64,000 bases of DNA from Pseudomonas weihenstephanensis (GTDB taxonomy: Bacteria; Pseudomonadota; Gammaproteobacteria; Pseudomonadales; Pseudomonadaceae), in contig NZ_JYLF01000001.1 in NCBI RefSeq assembly GCF_001043055.1, forward strand, positions 682,001 to 746,000. Direction: 5' to 3'. The notes beneath the pieces were generated by a model. The model was given only the letters and a program-made list of their open reading frames with translations. It did not search any database and was not told the DNA's origin. Shown piece after piece: positions 1 to 8,471 of the stretch. The translations under genes were made by a program, and so were the position numbers. Positions within the stretch are counted from its first letter, which is position 1. The number at the start of each line of letters is the position of its first letter.

Positions 1-1
1 G

Positions 2-364
2 GAACTCAATCGTCAGCAGCAAGAAAAGGTCGAGCAAAAGGCCCGTGCTGCCCAGATCAAGCAATTGATCGAAGTGTCGCGCTTGCCCAAGTTGACCACT
101 GAGGACTACTACAACTTTGTGGACGACAAGAAGGTTAAGCGCCTGTCGGTCAACACGTTGATGCGCAACAAGCTGGCCAATGGTTCGCTGGCGATTGTGC
201 AGCATCAGGGGGGCTACGAAGTGATCCCGCGCGAGGCCGCGCTGAAGATTCAGGAACGTGACCCGCGCCGTATCGTGCAATTGAACATCCTCGTCGAACC
301 GAAAACACCGGAAGAAGACGATCCGTACGCGGCTTACCAGATCCCTGACGACCTGATGTGGTAA
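2..364 (+). CDS. DUF2058 domain-containing protein (YaiL-like), 3' part
   Basis: The first 120 visible residues continue an open frame that enters from the left edge, so the true start lies outside the window. The visible part begins with a Gln/Lys/Glu-rich, probably helical stretch, followed by a conserved block with EDYYNFVDDKKVKR and the C-terminal end DDPYAAYQIPDDLMW. This matches the DUF2058 family, named YaiL in E. coli and often called nucleoprotein/polynucleotide-associated enzyme. Its biochemical role is not established. The high Lys/Arg/Gln content fits nucleic-acid association, but that is inference. A strong intrinsic terminator lies about 125 bases downstream. Confidence 0.85.
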   Translation, partial: ELNRQQQEKVEQKARAAQIKQLIEVSRLPKLTTEDYYNFVDDKKVKRLSVNTLMRNKLANGSLAIVQHQGGYEVIPREAALKIQERDPRRIVQLNILVEPKTPEEDDPYAAYQIPDDLMW

Positions 365-396
365 ACGGGTCACTCGGACGCTACGGGGGCTGAAGA

Positions 397-443
397 ACGA
401 GGCTGCATGGCTTTACGACCTATCCGCGCGGACGCAGCCTCGT
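397..443. repeat. Inverted repeat, REP-like, after the DUF2058 gene
   Basis: Two exact 10-base arms (ACGAGGCTGC and its complement GCAGCCTCGT) flank a 27-base loop. Just to the right, positions 448-463 hold CTCGTCAGCGGCTAC, which recurs near 27001-27015 after rmuC. The placement between genes and the GC-rich palindromes fit a Pseudomonas REP-type element. Confidence 0.5.
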
Positions 444-487
444 GTTACTCGTCAGCGGCTACAGGTATCCGTTACGGGCCCGTAAAC

Positions 488-516
488 AACAAACCCCGCT
501 TCGGCGGGGTTTGTGT
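488..516. terminator. Bidirectional intrinsic terminator
   Basis: A perfect hairpin of AAACCCCGC and GCGGGGTTT around a TTCG tetraloop. It sits between the DUF2058 gene on the plus strand and the small gene ending at 541 on the minus strand, so it can serve both. Confidence 0.85.
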
Positions 517-540
517 TTTCAAGACAGTAGTTTCAGTACT

Positions 541-723
541 TCAGGCCTGACGTTTCTGCGCTTCTAGCTGTTCCAGCTCGGCTTTGTAGTTGTGAGCGTC
601 GCTTTCGCGGTGAAACATACCGACCAATATGTCTTCCTGGTGAACATCCCACAGGTGTACGCCGTGGGCGACAAGTTGGTGAAACATACGTGAATCGTCG
701 CGCTCAGTTACTTTGATAGTCAT
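541..723 (-). CDS. Small conserved hypothetical protein (60 aa)
   Basis: A 60-residue acidic/basic soluble protein with no signal peptide or membrane segment. It starts MTIKVTERDDSRMFHQLVAH and ends in a charged helix (ELEQLEAQKRQA). The ATG at 723 is preceded by GGAGCAAGCAG, giving a good ribosome site. The His-rich centre (HGVHLWDVHQED) is notable. I do not recognise a named family; similar short ORFs are common in Pseudomonas. Its reality is supported by the ribosome site and by the shared terminator just past its end. No function is assigned. Confidence 0.6.
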   Translation of the reverse strand: MTIKVTERDDSRMFHQLVAHGVHLWDVHQEDILVGMFHRESDAHNYKAELEQLEAQKRQA

Positions 724-933
724 CTGCTTGCTCCAAATTCTGATGAGGTATGCGGCAAGTCGTCGCAGGCCTTCTTTATAGAATCTGTTAGCTTCCTAAG
801 TAAATAGGTATTGCACAGGGTGTCATCTGCCGGGAATTCGTGAAATTCACGCAGGCCACGGTTGGCGCGGTGTTTAGCGATTTGGCCAATAGTTTTATGA
901 CAAAAGCTTCATCTTGCGCGGGGGTATCCGGGC

Positions 934-965
934 AAAAAAAAACCTCGCCGAAGCGAGGTTTTTTG
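934..965. terminator. Intrinsic terminator for the DUF3108-purN-purM transcript
   Basis: Hairpin AACCTCGC / GCGAGGTT with an A-run on one side and a T-run on the other, so it works on either strand. It lies 20 bases past the stop of the minus-strand DUF3108 gene at 987. Confidence 0.85.
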
Positions 966-986
966 CAGCCCGAAGACGGTCGTGAC

Positions 987-1700
987 TCAGTTGCCTTTGA
1001 CCGACTGGCCGTTCACCGTGCCGTCGAGCAGCATGATGTTGTATTCCTTGCCGTCTTTTTCGACCTGACGCAGTTTGACCAGCAGGCCGTCCCATTTTTT
1101 GGCGAACCACATTTCGGTGATGCGCTTGTTTTGGGACGGATCACGCACACGCTCGACCTTGATCGCGTCTACTTTGCCTGCTTTGGTGTCGACCACTTCA
1201 GGCCCAATGACGCGAAAGTCATAGGTGTCCACGTCGTTGCCATCAACCACTTGATAGCTCATGGACTTTTTACCCGCCAGAACATCGCGCTGGAGAGCCA
1301 ACTGGTAGGTGGACTTGTCGAGCATGCCGGTCAGCAGCTTTACGTTTACCGCTTCGCTGTTGTCGGTGCCGGTCACCGTCATGTCCGACCAGTCAAACTT
1401 GAGGTCGATGTTTTTGCTTTTACCCAGCCCGCCACGCTTGAAGTGGTAGGTCAGGGGAACCGGTTTGTCTTTGTCCAGCTTGAGGGTGCTTTCTTCGTTC
1501 AGGCTGGCCACCAGCATCGACGCCTGGAAGTTCAGGGTCCAGACGTTGTCGGCGCCTTTGGTCAGGCTGCGCTCTGCCGAACCGCTCATGGGTAACTGTT
1601 TCCAGTCGGCGGTGTAGCTGGCTTTGAAAGGCTGAAGATCGGCCGCTTGCACTGCTGGGATGGCCAGCAAGCTAAGGGCAAGGAGCAGGGCACGACGCAT
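987..1700 (-). CDS. DUF3108 domain-containing periplasmic protein
   Basis: This 237-residue protein begins with a clear Sec signal peptide (MRRALLLALSLLAIPAVQA, cleavage after AQA-like site near residue 19). The mature part is rich in beta strands and resembles the DUF3108 family of secreted proteins of unknown role. The frame stays open further upstream, but the ATG at 1700 is chosen because it gives the signal peptide and has AGGAGAT just upstream. It lies 8 bases after purN and reads in the same direction, so it is probably the last gene of the purMN transcript. Any link to purine metabolism is only positional. Confidence 0.85.
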   Translation of the reverse strand: MRRALLLALSLLAIPAVQAADLQPFKASYTADWKQLPMSGSAERSLTKGADNVWTLNFQASMLVASLNEESTLKLDKDKPVPLTYHFKRGGLGKSKNIDLKFDWSDMTVTGTDNSEAVNVKLLTGMLDKSTYQLALQRDVLAGKKSMSYQVVDGNDVDTYDFRVIGPEVVDTKAGKVDAIKVERVRDPSQNKRITEMWFAKKWDGLLVKLRQVEKDGKEYNIMLLDGTVNGQSVKGN

Positions 1701-1708
1701 AAAATCTC

Positions 1709-2359
1709 CTAGATTTGTATCTGGTGGCCGCTGGCCGGGAGTAATTGACCGTCCAATAATGCGCCTTGTTCGTTGAGAGACAAACGACCCTCGGCAAACC
1801 AGCGCACTGCAAGCGGGTAAATCAGGTGCTCTTGGGTGTGAACCCGTTGCGCCAGACTGCTTGGCGTGTCCTCGGACTCTACCGGTATCACTGCCTGTAC
1901 GACCAGTGGGCCGCCATCGAGTTCCTCGGTAACAAAGTGCACGCTGCAACCGTGCTCACGATCACCCGCTTCCAATGCGCGCTGATGCGTGTGCAGGCCT
2001 TTGTATTTGGGCAATAAGGAGGGATGGATATTGAGTAGCCGCCCTGAGTAGTGACGCACGAAATCAGCGCTGAGGATGCGCATGAAGCCGGCCAGGACCA
2101 CCAGGTGCGGATTGAATTGGTCGATGATTTTGATCAGTGCAGCATCGAAGGCCTCGCGGCCCTCGAATGCTGTGTGATCCAGTACGCGGGTGTCGATACC
2201 CGCGTCTGTGGCGCGTTGCAGGCCGTAGGCATCGGCGCGGTTGGAAATCACCGCGCGAATCGTGGCCGGGCTGCCCTTGACGTCATCGCTGTCGATCAAG
2301 GCCTGCAAGTTGCTGCCGGTGCCGGAAAGCAGCACCACTACATCACAGGTATCAGGCAT
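1709..2359 (-). CDS. purN: Phosphoribosylglycinamide formyltransferase PurN
   Basis: A 216-residue enzyme of de novo purine synthesis that transfers the formyl group of 10-formyltetrahydrofolate to GAR, giving FGAR, in the cytoplasm. The substrate phosphate loop SGTGSN is at 12-17. The catalytic triad of the family is in place: Asn110 and His112 in LLNIHPSLLPKYKG and Asp148 in EELDGGPLV. Length is normal for PurN. Its ATG overlaps the stop of purM by one base (TAATG), which points to translational coupling with the next pathway enzyme. Confidence 0.97.
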   Translation of the reverse strand: MPDTCDVVVLLSGTGSNLQALIDSDDVKGSPATIRAVISNRADAYGLQRATDAGIDTRVLDHTAFEGREAFDAALIKIIDQFNPHLVVLAGFMRILSADFVRHYSGRLLNIHPSLLPKYKGLHTHQRALEAGDREHGCSVHFVTEELDGGPLVVQAVIPVESEDTPSSLAQRVHTQEHLIYPLAVRWFAEGRLSLNEQGALLDGQLLPASGHQIQI

Positions 2360-3417
2360 TAGTGCGCCTTGAGGTTTTGCAGCTCAACGTGTGCAGCGCC
2401 TTCAGCGGCTGTTGCAATGCTGCCGATGACCCAAGGCTGCTCGCCGGCTTCACGCAGTACGTTCAGCGCGGTTTCAACGTCGGCCTGAGCCACGCAGATC
2501 ACCATGCCGACGCCGCAGTTGAGCACGCGGTGCATTTCGTTTTCGTCCACGTTGCCTTGTGCTTGCAGCCAGTCGAAGACGGCCGGACGCTGCCAGCTGG
2601 CCACGTCAACCAGGGCTTGAGCGCCTTTTGGCAGCACGCGCGGGATGTTGTCCAGCAGGCCGCCACCGGTGATGTGGGCCATGGCTTTGACCACGCCGGT
2701 TTCTTTGATCAGCTTGAGCAACGGCTTCACGTAGATACGGGTCGGGGCCATCAGCAGGTCGGTCAGCGGCTTGCCGTCCAGCTGGGTATTTTCGATGTCG
2801 ACGCCCGACACTTCGATGATCTTGCGGATCAGCGAGTAGCCGTTGGAGTGCGGGCCAGAAGATGGCAGGGCGAGCAGCGCATCGCCAGCAGCCACTTTGG
2901 AGCCGTCGATGATTTCGGATTTTTCGACCACGCCGACACAGAAACCGGCCAGGTCGTAGTCTTCGCCTTCGTACATGCCTGGCATTTCAGCGGTTTCGCC
3001 GCCTACCAGCGAGCAACCGGACAGTTCGCAGCCCGCGCCGATACCGGTAACCACTTGGGTCGCGGTTTCTACGTTGAGCTTGCCGGTGGCGTAGTAGTCG
3101 AGAAAGAACAATGGCTCGGCGCCGCATACGATCAAGTCGTTCACGCACATGGCAACCAGGTCGATGCCGATGCTGTCGTGCTTGTTCAGGTTCAGTGCCA
3201 GACGCAGCTTGGTGCCGACACCGTCGGTGCCGGAAACCAGAACAGGCTGCTTGTAGCCAGCAGGAATTTCGCAGAGGGCGCCAAAACCGCCGAGGCCGCC
3301 CATCACTTCCGGGCGTGCAGTGCGCTTGGCCACGCTCTTGATGCGTTCGACCAATGCTTCACCGGCGTCGATGTCTACACCGGCGTCTTTGTAGCTCAGG
3401 GATGGTTGCTTGCTCAT
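2359..3417 (-). CDS. purM: Phosphoribosylformylglycinamidine cyclo-ligase PurM
   Basis: AIR synthetase, 352 residues, closing the imidazole ring of FGAM with ATP in step five of purine synthesis. The family signature GTDGVGTKL is near residue 64, followed by [21 protein letters not shown] and the glycine-rich [13 protein letters not shown]. First gene of the purM-purN-DUF3108 minus-strand transcript. The pairing of purM with purN is standard in gammaproteobacteria. The promoter must lie in the 380-base gap to the right, shared with the divergent DUF2066 gene. Confidence 0.97.
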   Translation of the reverse strand: MSKQPSLSYKDAGVDIDAGEALVERIKSVAKRTARPEVMGGLGGFGALCEIPAGYKQPVLVSGTDGVGTKLRLALNLNKHDSIGIDLVAMCVNDLIVCGAEPLFFLDYYATGKLNVETATQVVTGIGAGCELSGCSLVGGETAEMPGMYEGEDYDLAGFCVGVVEKSEIIDGSKVAAGDALLALPSSGPHSNGYSLIRKIIEVSGVDIENTQLDGKPLTDLLMAPTRIYVKPLLKLIKETGVVKAMAHITGGGLLDNIPRVLPKGAQALVDVASWQRPAVFDWLQAQGNVDENEMHRVLNCGVGMVICVAQADVETALNVLREAGEQPWVIGSIATAAEGAAHVELQNLKAH

Positions 3418-3801
3418 TAATCCAGGCCTTTAGGGGGGATTCGGGGAGGTCGACCGATCTCAGAGGGCCCACTGGCAAGTGCTCATCGTTGGGGATAGAG
3501 CATTTGCCGGGTGCCCGGCTGTCGCCGGTCTGCGAAGGCGCGCGATTTTATCAGGCTTGAAGGGCAGCGGCCATCCTCGGGCCGACGGGCAGGGTTATAT
3601 AGCGCGAAAAAAACCTTTTTTAGTCGTACTGGCCGCTGCGCGCAGCCCTGTATAAGGTATACGGGTTCACTTTTGATTTTTTACGGCTGGATGAAAACCG
3701 CTGTGGCCGGGTGAATGATTGGGCGCGAGCCCTGTCTGAAGCCTGCTTGCGTATTTTTCTCGGGTCTTTCAAGACTACTTTTTTGTCGTCAGGAATCTTT
3801 C
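3418..3801. other. Divergent intergenic region, purM / DUF2066 gene
   Basis: About 380 bases between two divergent starts. It holds an A/T-rich centre (around 3600-3680, with an AAAAAAACCTTTTTT tract) that probably carries the two promoters. Short open frames here have no ribosome site or coding character. No known RNA motif was recognised. Confidence 0.5.
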
Positions 3802-4830
3802 ATGCGTTTTCATCATTTTTTAGCGGCGGGCTGCTTGTCATTTTTCAGTCTGGCGAGCCATGCCGAAATTCTGACCAATCTGTATCAGGTGCGTGAGCCG
3901 GTGAGCAGTCAATCACCCGAAGAGCGCACTCAGGCGACACAAAAAGCGTTAGAAACCTTGGTGCTACGCCTGACCGGCGATGCCAAGGCCGCGCAAAGCC
4001 CGGCACTTGAGGCGGTGCGCAAAGACCCGCAGCAGATTATCAGCCAATACGGCTACGACGCAGGCCCTCCTGAAAGCCTGCAAGTGGATTTCGACCCGGT
4101 GAGCACGGAGCGTGCGTTGCGTCAGGCCGGTTTGTCGCTGTGGGGCAGCAACCGTCCGGCGTTGCTGAGCTGGTGGCTTAACGATTCGGTCGACGGCTCA
4201 AGCCTGGTGGGCGACGGGCAATCGGCCGCCGAACCCTTGCGCCGCGCCGCACAGCACCGAGGTTTGCCGTTGCGCTTGCCGCTGGCGGACTTGAACGAAC
4301 AGTTGGTGGGGACGGTCGAAAATCTGGAAGGCACTAATCCTGCACCTTTGCGCGAAGCGTCTGAGCGTTATGGTGCCGATGCCTTGCTGGCGGTGCATGC
4401 GCGTGAAGAGGGCGGTCAATGGCAAGCCAAATGGCGTCTGTGGCTGGGCGATCAGCAGGAGCAAGGCAGTGCGCAGGCAGCTGATCAGGCAGCGTTGGCC
4501 GATGCGGTGATGTTGGCGGTGAGCGAGCGTCTGGCGCCGCGCTACGTGGTCAAACCGGGTGTCTCGAGCGACCAGTTGCTGGAAGTGCAGGGCATGACCC
4601 TTGAGCGCTATGCCTCGCTGGGCCGTTTGCTCGAACCGTTTGGCGGACAGCTCAAGCGTGTCGAGGGTGACCGGATTGTGTATCAGGTAAACGGCAGTGC
4701 CGAGCAGTTGCGCTCGCAACTGGGGTTGGCGCATTTGCAGGAAGTGTCAGCGCAAGAAGTGCCCGCGGTGACGGACGCCGGACAGCCGCCTGCGGATAAC
4801 CCGGTCGTGCAGCTACGTTTTCGCTGGTAG
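3802..4830 (+). CDS. DUF2066 domain-containing secreted protein
   Basis: A 342-residue protein with a Sec signal peptide (MRFHHFLAAGCLSFFSLASHA, cleavage near residue 21). The ATG at 3802 is preferred over an in-frame start 87 bases earlier because it opens directly on the signal peptide and follows AGGAATC. The mature part matches the DUF2066 family of gammaproteobacterial periplasmic proteins, role unknown. It ends with a short hydrophobic/aromatic VVQLRFRW. A 32-base gap separates it from the permease gene that follows, so the two are probably co-transcribed. Confidence 0.85.
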   Translation: MRFHHFLAAGCLSFFSLASHAEILTNLYQVREPVSSQSPEERTQATQKALETLVLRLTGDAKAAQSPALEAVRKDPQQIISQYGYDAGPPESLQVDFDPVSTERALRQAGLSLWGSNRPALLSWWLNDSVDGSSLVGDGQSAAEPLRRAAQHRGLPLRLPLADLNEQLVGTVENLEGTNPAPLREASERYGADALLAVHAREEGGQWQAKWRLWLGDQQEQGSAQAADQAALADAVMLAVSERLAPRYVVKPGVSSDQLLEVQGMTLERYASLGRLLEPFGGQLKRVEGDRIVYQVNGSAEQLRSQLGLAHLQEVSAQEVPAVTDAGQPPADNPVVQLRFRW

Positions 4831-4862
4831 GTTTTTTCTTCTCTATAAAGGATGGGTGCTTG

Positions 4863-5936
4863 ATGACGGATTCGCGGCGATGGGTATGGTGGGGCGTGGC
4901 GCTGGTGTTTGCCCTGTTTGTGTATTTTCTGCATCCGATACTCACGCCGTTTCTGGTCGCGATTGTGCTGGCTTACATGTTCGATCCGGTGGTTGATCGT
5001 CTTGAAAAGGTCGGTTTTTCCAGAACCTGGGGCGTGGTCACGGTGTTCGCGCTGTTCACCATCATCGTGACAGCGCTGGTACTGGTGCTGGTGCCGCTGC
5101 TGGCCAAGCAGTTGATGAAGCTCTATCAACTGGCGCCGCAAGTGCTCGACTGGTTGCAGAACACTGCGATGCCGTGGGCGCAGAGCAAGTTTGGCCTGAG
5201 CGACGGGTTCTGGAAGTTCGACAAGATCAAGGCTGCGATTACCGGGCACATGGGGCAGGCCTCAGACATCGTGGGCATTGTGCTGTCACAGGCAACGGCA
5301 TCGAGTCTGGCGCTGATCGGTTTTCTGGCCAATCTGGTGCTGATCCCGGTTGTCGCGTTTTACCTGCTGCGTGACTGGGACGTGCTGCTGGGCAAGATTC
5401 GCAGCTTGCTGCCGCGTGATCGCGAAACGCAAATTGTGTCGCTGGCCAAGGAATGTCATGACGTGCTGGGGGCGTTTGTGCGTGGGCAGTTGCTGGTGAT
5501 GCTGGCGCTGGGCGTCATCTACTCGGCGGGCTTGATGATGCTGGGCCTGGAGCTGGGGCTGTTGATCGGCTTGATGGCGGGCATCGCCGCCATCGTGCCG
5601 TATATGGGGTTTATCGTCGGCATTGGTGCGGCGTTGATCGCGGGGTTGTTCCAGTTTGGTGGCGACCTGTACCCGATGCTCGGGATCGTGGCGGTGTTCA
5701 TGGTCGGTCAGGCGCTCGAAGGCACGGTGCTCACGCCATTGCTGGTGGGCGACAAAATTGGCATGCACCCGGTGGCGGTGATCTTTGCGATTTTGGCGGG
5801 CGGTGAATTATTCGGTTTCACCGGTGTGTTGCTGGCCTTGCCCGTGGCCGCCGTGATTATGGTGCTGGTGCGCCATGTGCAAGATATCTACAAGGATTCG
5901 CAGGCTTATAAGGGCACCGAAGACCCTGAGTTGTAA
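4863..5936 (+). CDS. AI-2E family transporter (PerM-like)
   Basis: A 357-residue integral inner-membrane protein with about eight hydrophobic segments. The family arrangement is clear: N-terminal pair of helices (residues 5-60), a soluble loop with amphipathic helices, and a C-terminal glycine-rich block including GLMAGIAAIVPYMGFIVGIG and the GHPVAVIFAIL-like segment HPVAVIFAILAGGELFGFTG. Family members include TqsA, PerM and Na+/H+ antiporters; substrate cannot be told from sequence. The ATG at 4863 is used; a TTG directly before it is in frame. AAAGGA upstream is the likely ribosome site. Followed by a strong terminator. Confidence 0.88.
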   Translation: MTDSRRWVWWGVALVFALFVYFLHPILTPFLVAIVLAYMFDPVVDRLEKVGFSRTWGVVTVFALFTIIVTALVLVLVPLLAKQLMKLYQLAPQVLDWLQNTAMPWAQSKFGLSDGFWKFDKIKAAITGHMGQASDIVGIVLSQATASSLALIGFLANLVLIPVVAFYLLRDWDVLLGKIRSLLPRDRETQIVSLAKECHDVLGAFVRGQLLVMLALGVIYSAGLMMLGLELGLLIGLMAGIAAIVPYMGFIVGIGAALIAGLFQFGGDLYPMLGIVAVFMVGQALEGTVLTPLLVGDKIGMHPVAVIFAILAGGELFGFTGVLLALPVAAVIMVLVRHVQDIYKDSQAYKGTEDPEL

Positions 5937-5952
5937 GTGTTTGTTGCGTTAA

Positions 5953-5991
5953 TAAAGGCAGGTCAGTCAACGCGCTGACCTGCCTTTTTGT
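5953..5991. terminator. Intrinsic terminator after the AI-2E permease gene
   Basis: Long stem AAGGCAGGTCAG / CTGACCTGCCTT with an 8-base loop and a T-run. It closes the DUF2066-permease transcript. Confidence 0.9.
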
Positions 5992-6161
5992 TTAGCGTGG
6001 CGTGCGCGAGAGCGCAAAAAAACTTGATCTAATCCAAGGTCTTAACGCAAACCTTTGATTTTGCTCGTGGTCTGTTACATTGTGCGCCCGGCTACACGGG
6101 TATAAACTTTGCAAACTTTACACAGAGGCCACTAACGGTTCGTTTGAACTGTTCAGTCAGC

Positions 6162-6866
6162 ATGAAACCGATTCAGCTGCCCCTAGGTGTGCGTCTGCGT
6201 GATGACGCTACCTTCATAAACTACTATCCAGGCGCCAATGCCGCTGCACTCGGCTATGTCGAGCGTCTATGCGAAGCCGACGCCGGCTGGACAGAAAGTC
6301 TGATCTATCTTTGGGGTAAACACGGGGTAGGGCGTACGCACTTGCTCCAGGCAGCCTGCTTGCGTTTTGAACAGATGGGTGAGCCTGCTGTTTATCTGCC
6401 GCTGGGCGAGCTGATGGACCGTGGCATCGAAATCCTCGACAACCTTGAGCAATACGAGCTGGTGTGCCTGGACGACCTTCAAGCCGTGGCCGGTCGTGCT
6501 GATTGGGAAGAGGCCTTGTTCCACCTGTTCAACCGTCTGCGTGACAGCGGTCGGCGGTTACTGATTGCCGCTTCGGCCTCGCCGCGCGAATTGCCAATCA
6601 AGCTGGCTGACCTCAAGTCGCGCCTCACGCTGGCGTTGATTTTCCAGATGCGCCCTTTGTCTGACGAAGACAAACTGCGTGCCTTGCAGCTGCGCGCTTC
6701 ACGCCGTGGCCTGCACCTGACCGACGAAGTCGGGCACTTCATCCTGACCCGCGGCACCCGCAGCATGAGTGCATTGTTTGACCTGCTTGAGCAGCTCGAT
6801 CAAGCCTCGTTGCAAGCACAGCGCAAGCTGACCATCCCGTTCTTGAAAGAAACATTGGGCTGGTAA
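6162..6866 (+). CDS. hda: DnaA regulatory inactivator Hda
   Basis: A 234-residue AAA+ protein that acts with the DNA-loaded sliding clamp to stimulate ATP hydrolysis by DnaA and so limit re-initiation. The N-terminal QLPLGVRL matches the clamp-binding motif of Hda. The P-loop reads GKHGVGRTH, where Lys of the classical Walker A is replaced by Arg, as is usual in Hda. Walker B is LVCLDD and the sensor region RGTRSMSALFDLLEQLD follows. The ATG at 6162 is chosen since it begins with MKPIQLPLG as in other Pseudomonas Hda; an upstream in-frame start adds six residues without support. Confidence 0.93.
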   Translation: MKPIQLPLGVRLRDDATFINYYPGANAAALGYVERLCEADAGWTESLIYLWGKHGVGRTHLLQAACLRFEQMGEPAVYLPLGELMDRGIEILDNLEQYELVCLDDLQAVAGRADWEEALFHLFNRLRDSGRRLLIAASASPRELPIKLADLKSRLTLALIFQMRPLSDEDKLRALQLRASRRGLHLTDEVGHFILTRGTRSMSALFDLLEQLDQASLQAQRKLTIPFLKETLGW

Positions 6867-7076
6867 AGTCGGCACTTCCTCTCTGTTTGGCAAGTTTCAG
6901 GCGCCAGAAAACCTGCGGGCTAGAAGGGCTGCGCGCGCAGAATCTATCGTCAGGGGTGTAAAACCTTAGATGTCATGAGAAAACTGGCGAGTCACATTTA
7001 GATCGATTGAATTTGCAAATGAGGATCATAGTTGGCATAGTCGCGACTACTTTTCCTACAAGCCACGGTCGTGCCC

Positions 7077-7700
7077 ATGCTAAATCGCTTCGCACCCCTC
7101 GTGCCTCTCGCACTCGTTACCCTGTTGTTTGGTTGCGCTGCGCACTCGCCCGTGTCTCAGCAAGTGGTCGATCATCAGGTTCAATCGTCATCTTCGTCCC
7201 AGGCTTCCGCTATTTATCAGGAAGAGTTGGCGACCGAAAAAGAACTGGCTCAATTCTCCGAGAACAGCAAGCCTTACGAACTGCCAGCCCTGGCTGACAG
7301 CATCCTTGAGCGTGGCATGTCCTTGATCGGTACCCGCTACCGTTTTGGCGGCACCTCTGAAGCAGGCTTCGATTGCAGCGGCTTTATCGGTTATCTGTTT
7401 CGCGAAGAGGCGGGCATGCAATTGCCGCGTTCCACGCGAGAAATGATCAACGTAAAAGCACCGCTCGTCGCGCGCAACAAACTCAAGCCGGGTGACTTGC
7501 TGTTCTTCAGCACCAACGGTCGTGGCCGCGTCAGCCATGCCGGTATTTACCTGGGCGATGACCAGTTCATCCACTCCAGCAGCCGCCGCAGCGGGGGCGT
7601 ACGGATCGACAACCTGGGTGACACCTACTGGAGCAAAACCTTTATTGAGGCCAAACGTGCCTTGGCGATGGCGCCTACGAGCGTAGTAGCCCGCAAGTAA
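7077..7700 (+). CDS. NlpC/P60 (C40) family lipoprotein endopeptidase, copy 1
   Basis: A predicted outer-membrane lipoprotein of 207 residues. The signal ends in the lipobox LFGC (Cys around residue 19). The NlpC/P60 domain fills the second half, with catalytic Cys100 in GFDCSGFIGYLF and the His in RVSHAGIYLG. Enzymes of this family cut gamma-D-Glu-diaminopimelate or nearby bonds in peptidoglycan stems. An in-frame GTG six bases earlier is an alternative start. It is followed 145 bases later by a shorter paralogue with the same blocks (PRSTREMI, GDLLFF, VSHAGIY), so a local duplication is likely. Confidence 0.9.
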   Translation: MLNRFAPLVPLALVTLLFGCAAHSPVSQQVVDHQVQSSSSSQASAIYQEELATEKELAQFSENSKPYELPALADSILERGMSLIGTRYRFGGTSEAGFDCSGFIGYLFREEAGMQLPRSTREMINVKAPLVARNKLKPGDLLFFSTNGRGRVSHAGIYLGDDQFIHSSSRRSGGVRIDNLGDTYWSKTFIEAKRALAMAPTSVVARK

Positions 7701-7844
7701 AGTTAAAGCTTCACTTGAAGTTTGGCCTCTAAGGGCTAGAATTCAGTCGCATTGTTAAACTCTTGAAGCCGCGAAGGTGCTCCCTCTCGCGGCTTCAGGT
7801 TTCGCGGCCGAGTTGCCGTATCCAGAATCAGGAACGTTCTGTTT

Positions 7845-8384
7845 ATGCCGATCATCGCCCGCGTTGCCGTTTTAACTCTAGCTGCCTTGCTCAGTGCTTG
7901 CGCCAGCAACCCGCCGCCAGCCCCCGTGGCCAAAAAGCCGGTGGTATTTACCAATTCCTCTGAAGACTTTTCGCCGGTCGCGGCCGATGTGCTGTTTCGC
8001 GCCTTGGGTTTGGTCGGTACGCCTTATCGCTGGGGCGGTAATACCCCGGATTCGGGTTTTGATTGCAGCGGTTTGATCAAGTACGTCTATAACGACGCGG
8101 CGGGTATTTCGTTGCCGCGCTCAACCCGCGAAATGATCGTGATGAGCGCGCCGAATGTGGGCAAAGACAAACTGCAAACCGGTGACTTGCTGTTCTTCGC
8201 CACCAGCGGTGGTACGCAAGTCAGCCATGCAGGGATTTATGTGGGGGAAGGGCGCTTTGTGCATGCGCCTGCCACGGGCGGCACTGTCAAGCTCGACAGC
8301 CTGTCCAAAGCCTATTGGCAAAAAGCCTACCTGAATGCCAAGCGCGTCTTGCCGACCGAGCAGCACCTGGCGCGTAATCCTTAG
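7845..8384 (+). CDS. NlpC/P60 (C40) family lipoprotein endopeptidase, copy 2
   Basis: A 179-residue paralogue of the preceding gene. Its signal peptide ends in the lipobox LLSAC, followed by a Pro-rich linker (NPPPAPVAKKP). Catalytic Cys74 lies in GFDCSGLIKYVY and the active-site His in QVSHAGIYVG. It resembles the Spr/MepS group of peptidoglycan endopeptidases in length, which helps wall growth. The Met start at 7845 follows a modest purine-rich segment (AGGAACG). It may be transcribed from its own promoter or with copy 1, since no terminator hairpin with a T-run is seen between them. Confidence 0.9.
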   Translation: MPIIARVAVLTLAALLSACASNPPPAPVAKKPVVFTNSSEDFSPVAADVLFRALGLVGTPYRWGGNTPDSGFDCSGLIKYVYNDAAGISLPRSTREMIVMSAPNVGKDKLQTGDLLFFATSGGTQVSHAGIYVGEGRFVHAPATGGTVKLDSLSKAYWQKAYLNAKRVLPTEQHLARNP

Positions 8385-8407
8385 GCAATCTGAGCGCCTC
8401 TTAAAAG

Positions 8408-8464
8408 CTCGCAACCTGCGCCAGTTCCTACGGGACGTCTGTAGGAGCTGCCGAAAGCTGCGAG
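8408..8464. repeat. REP-type palindrome
   Basis: Outer arms CTCGCA / TGCGAG and inner arms AGTTCCTAC / GTAGGAGCT form an imperfect 57-base hairpin between two convergent genes. The wording (CTCGCA...GGAGCTGCCG) matches the common Pseudomonas REP element. Confidence 0.7.
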
Positions 8465-8471
8465 CCTGAGG

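Noticed and set aside
840-1595. 251-codon plus-strand frame opposite the DUF3108 gene
   Set aside because: It runs through a terminator and mirrors a gene with a signal peptide on the other strand.
2362-3420. 352-codon plus-strand frame opposite purM
   Set aside because: It is the exact antisense of purM, made long by GC-rich codon structure; no ribosome site or family.
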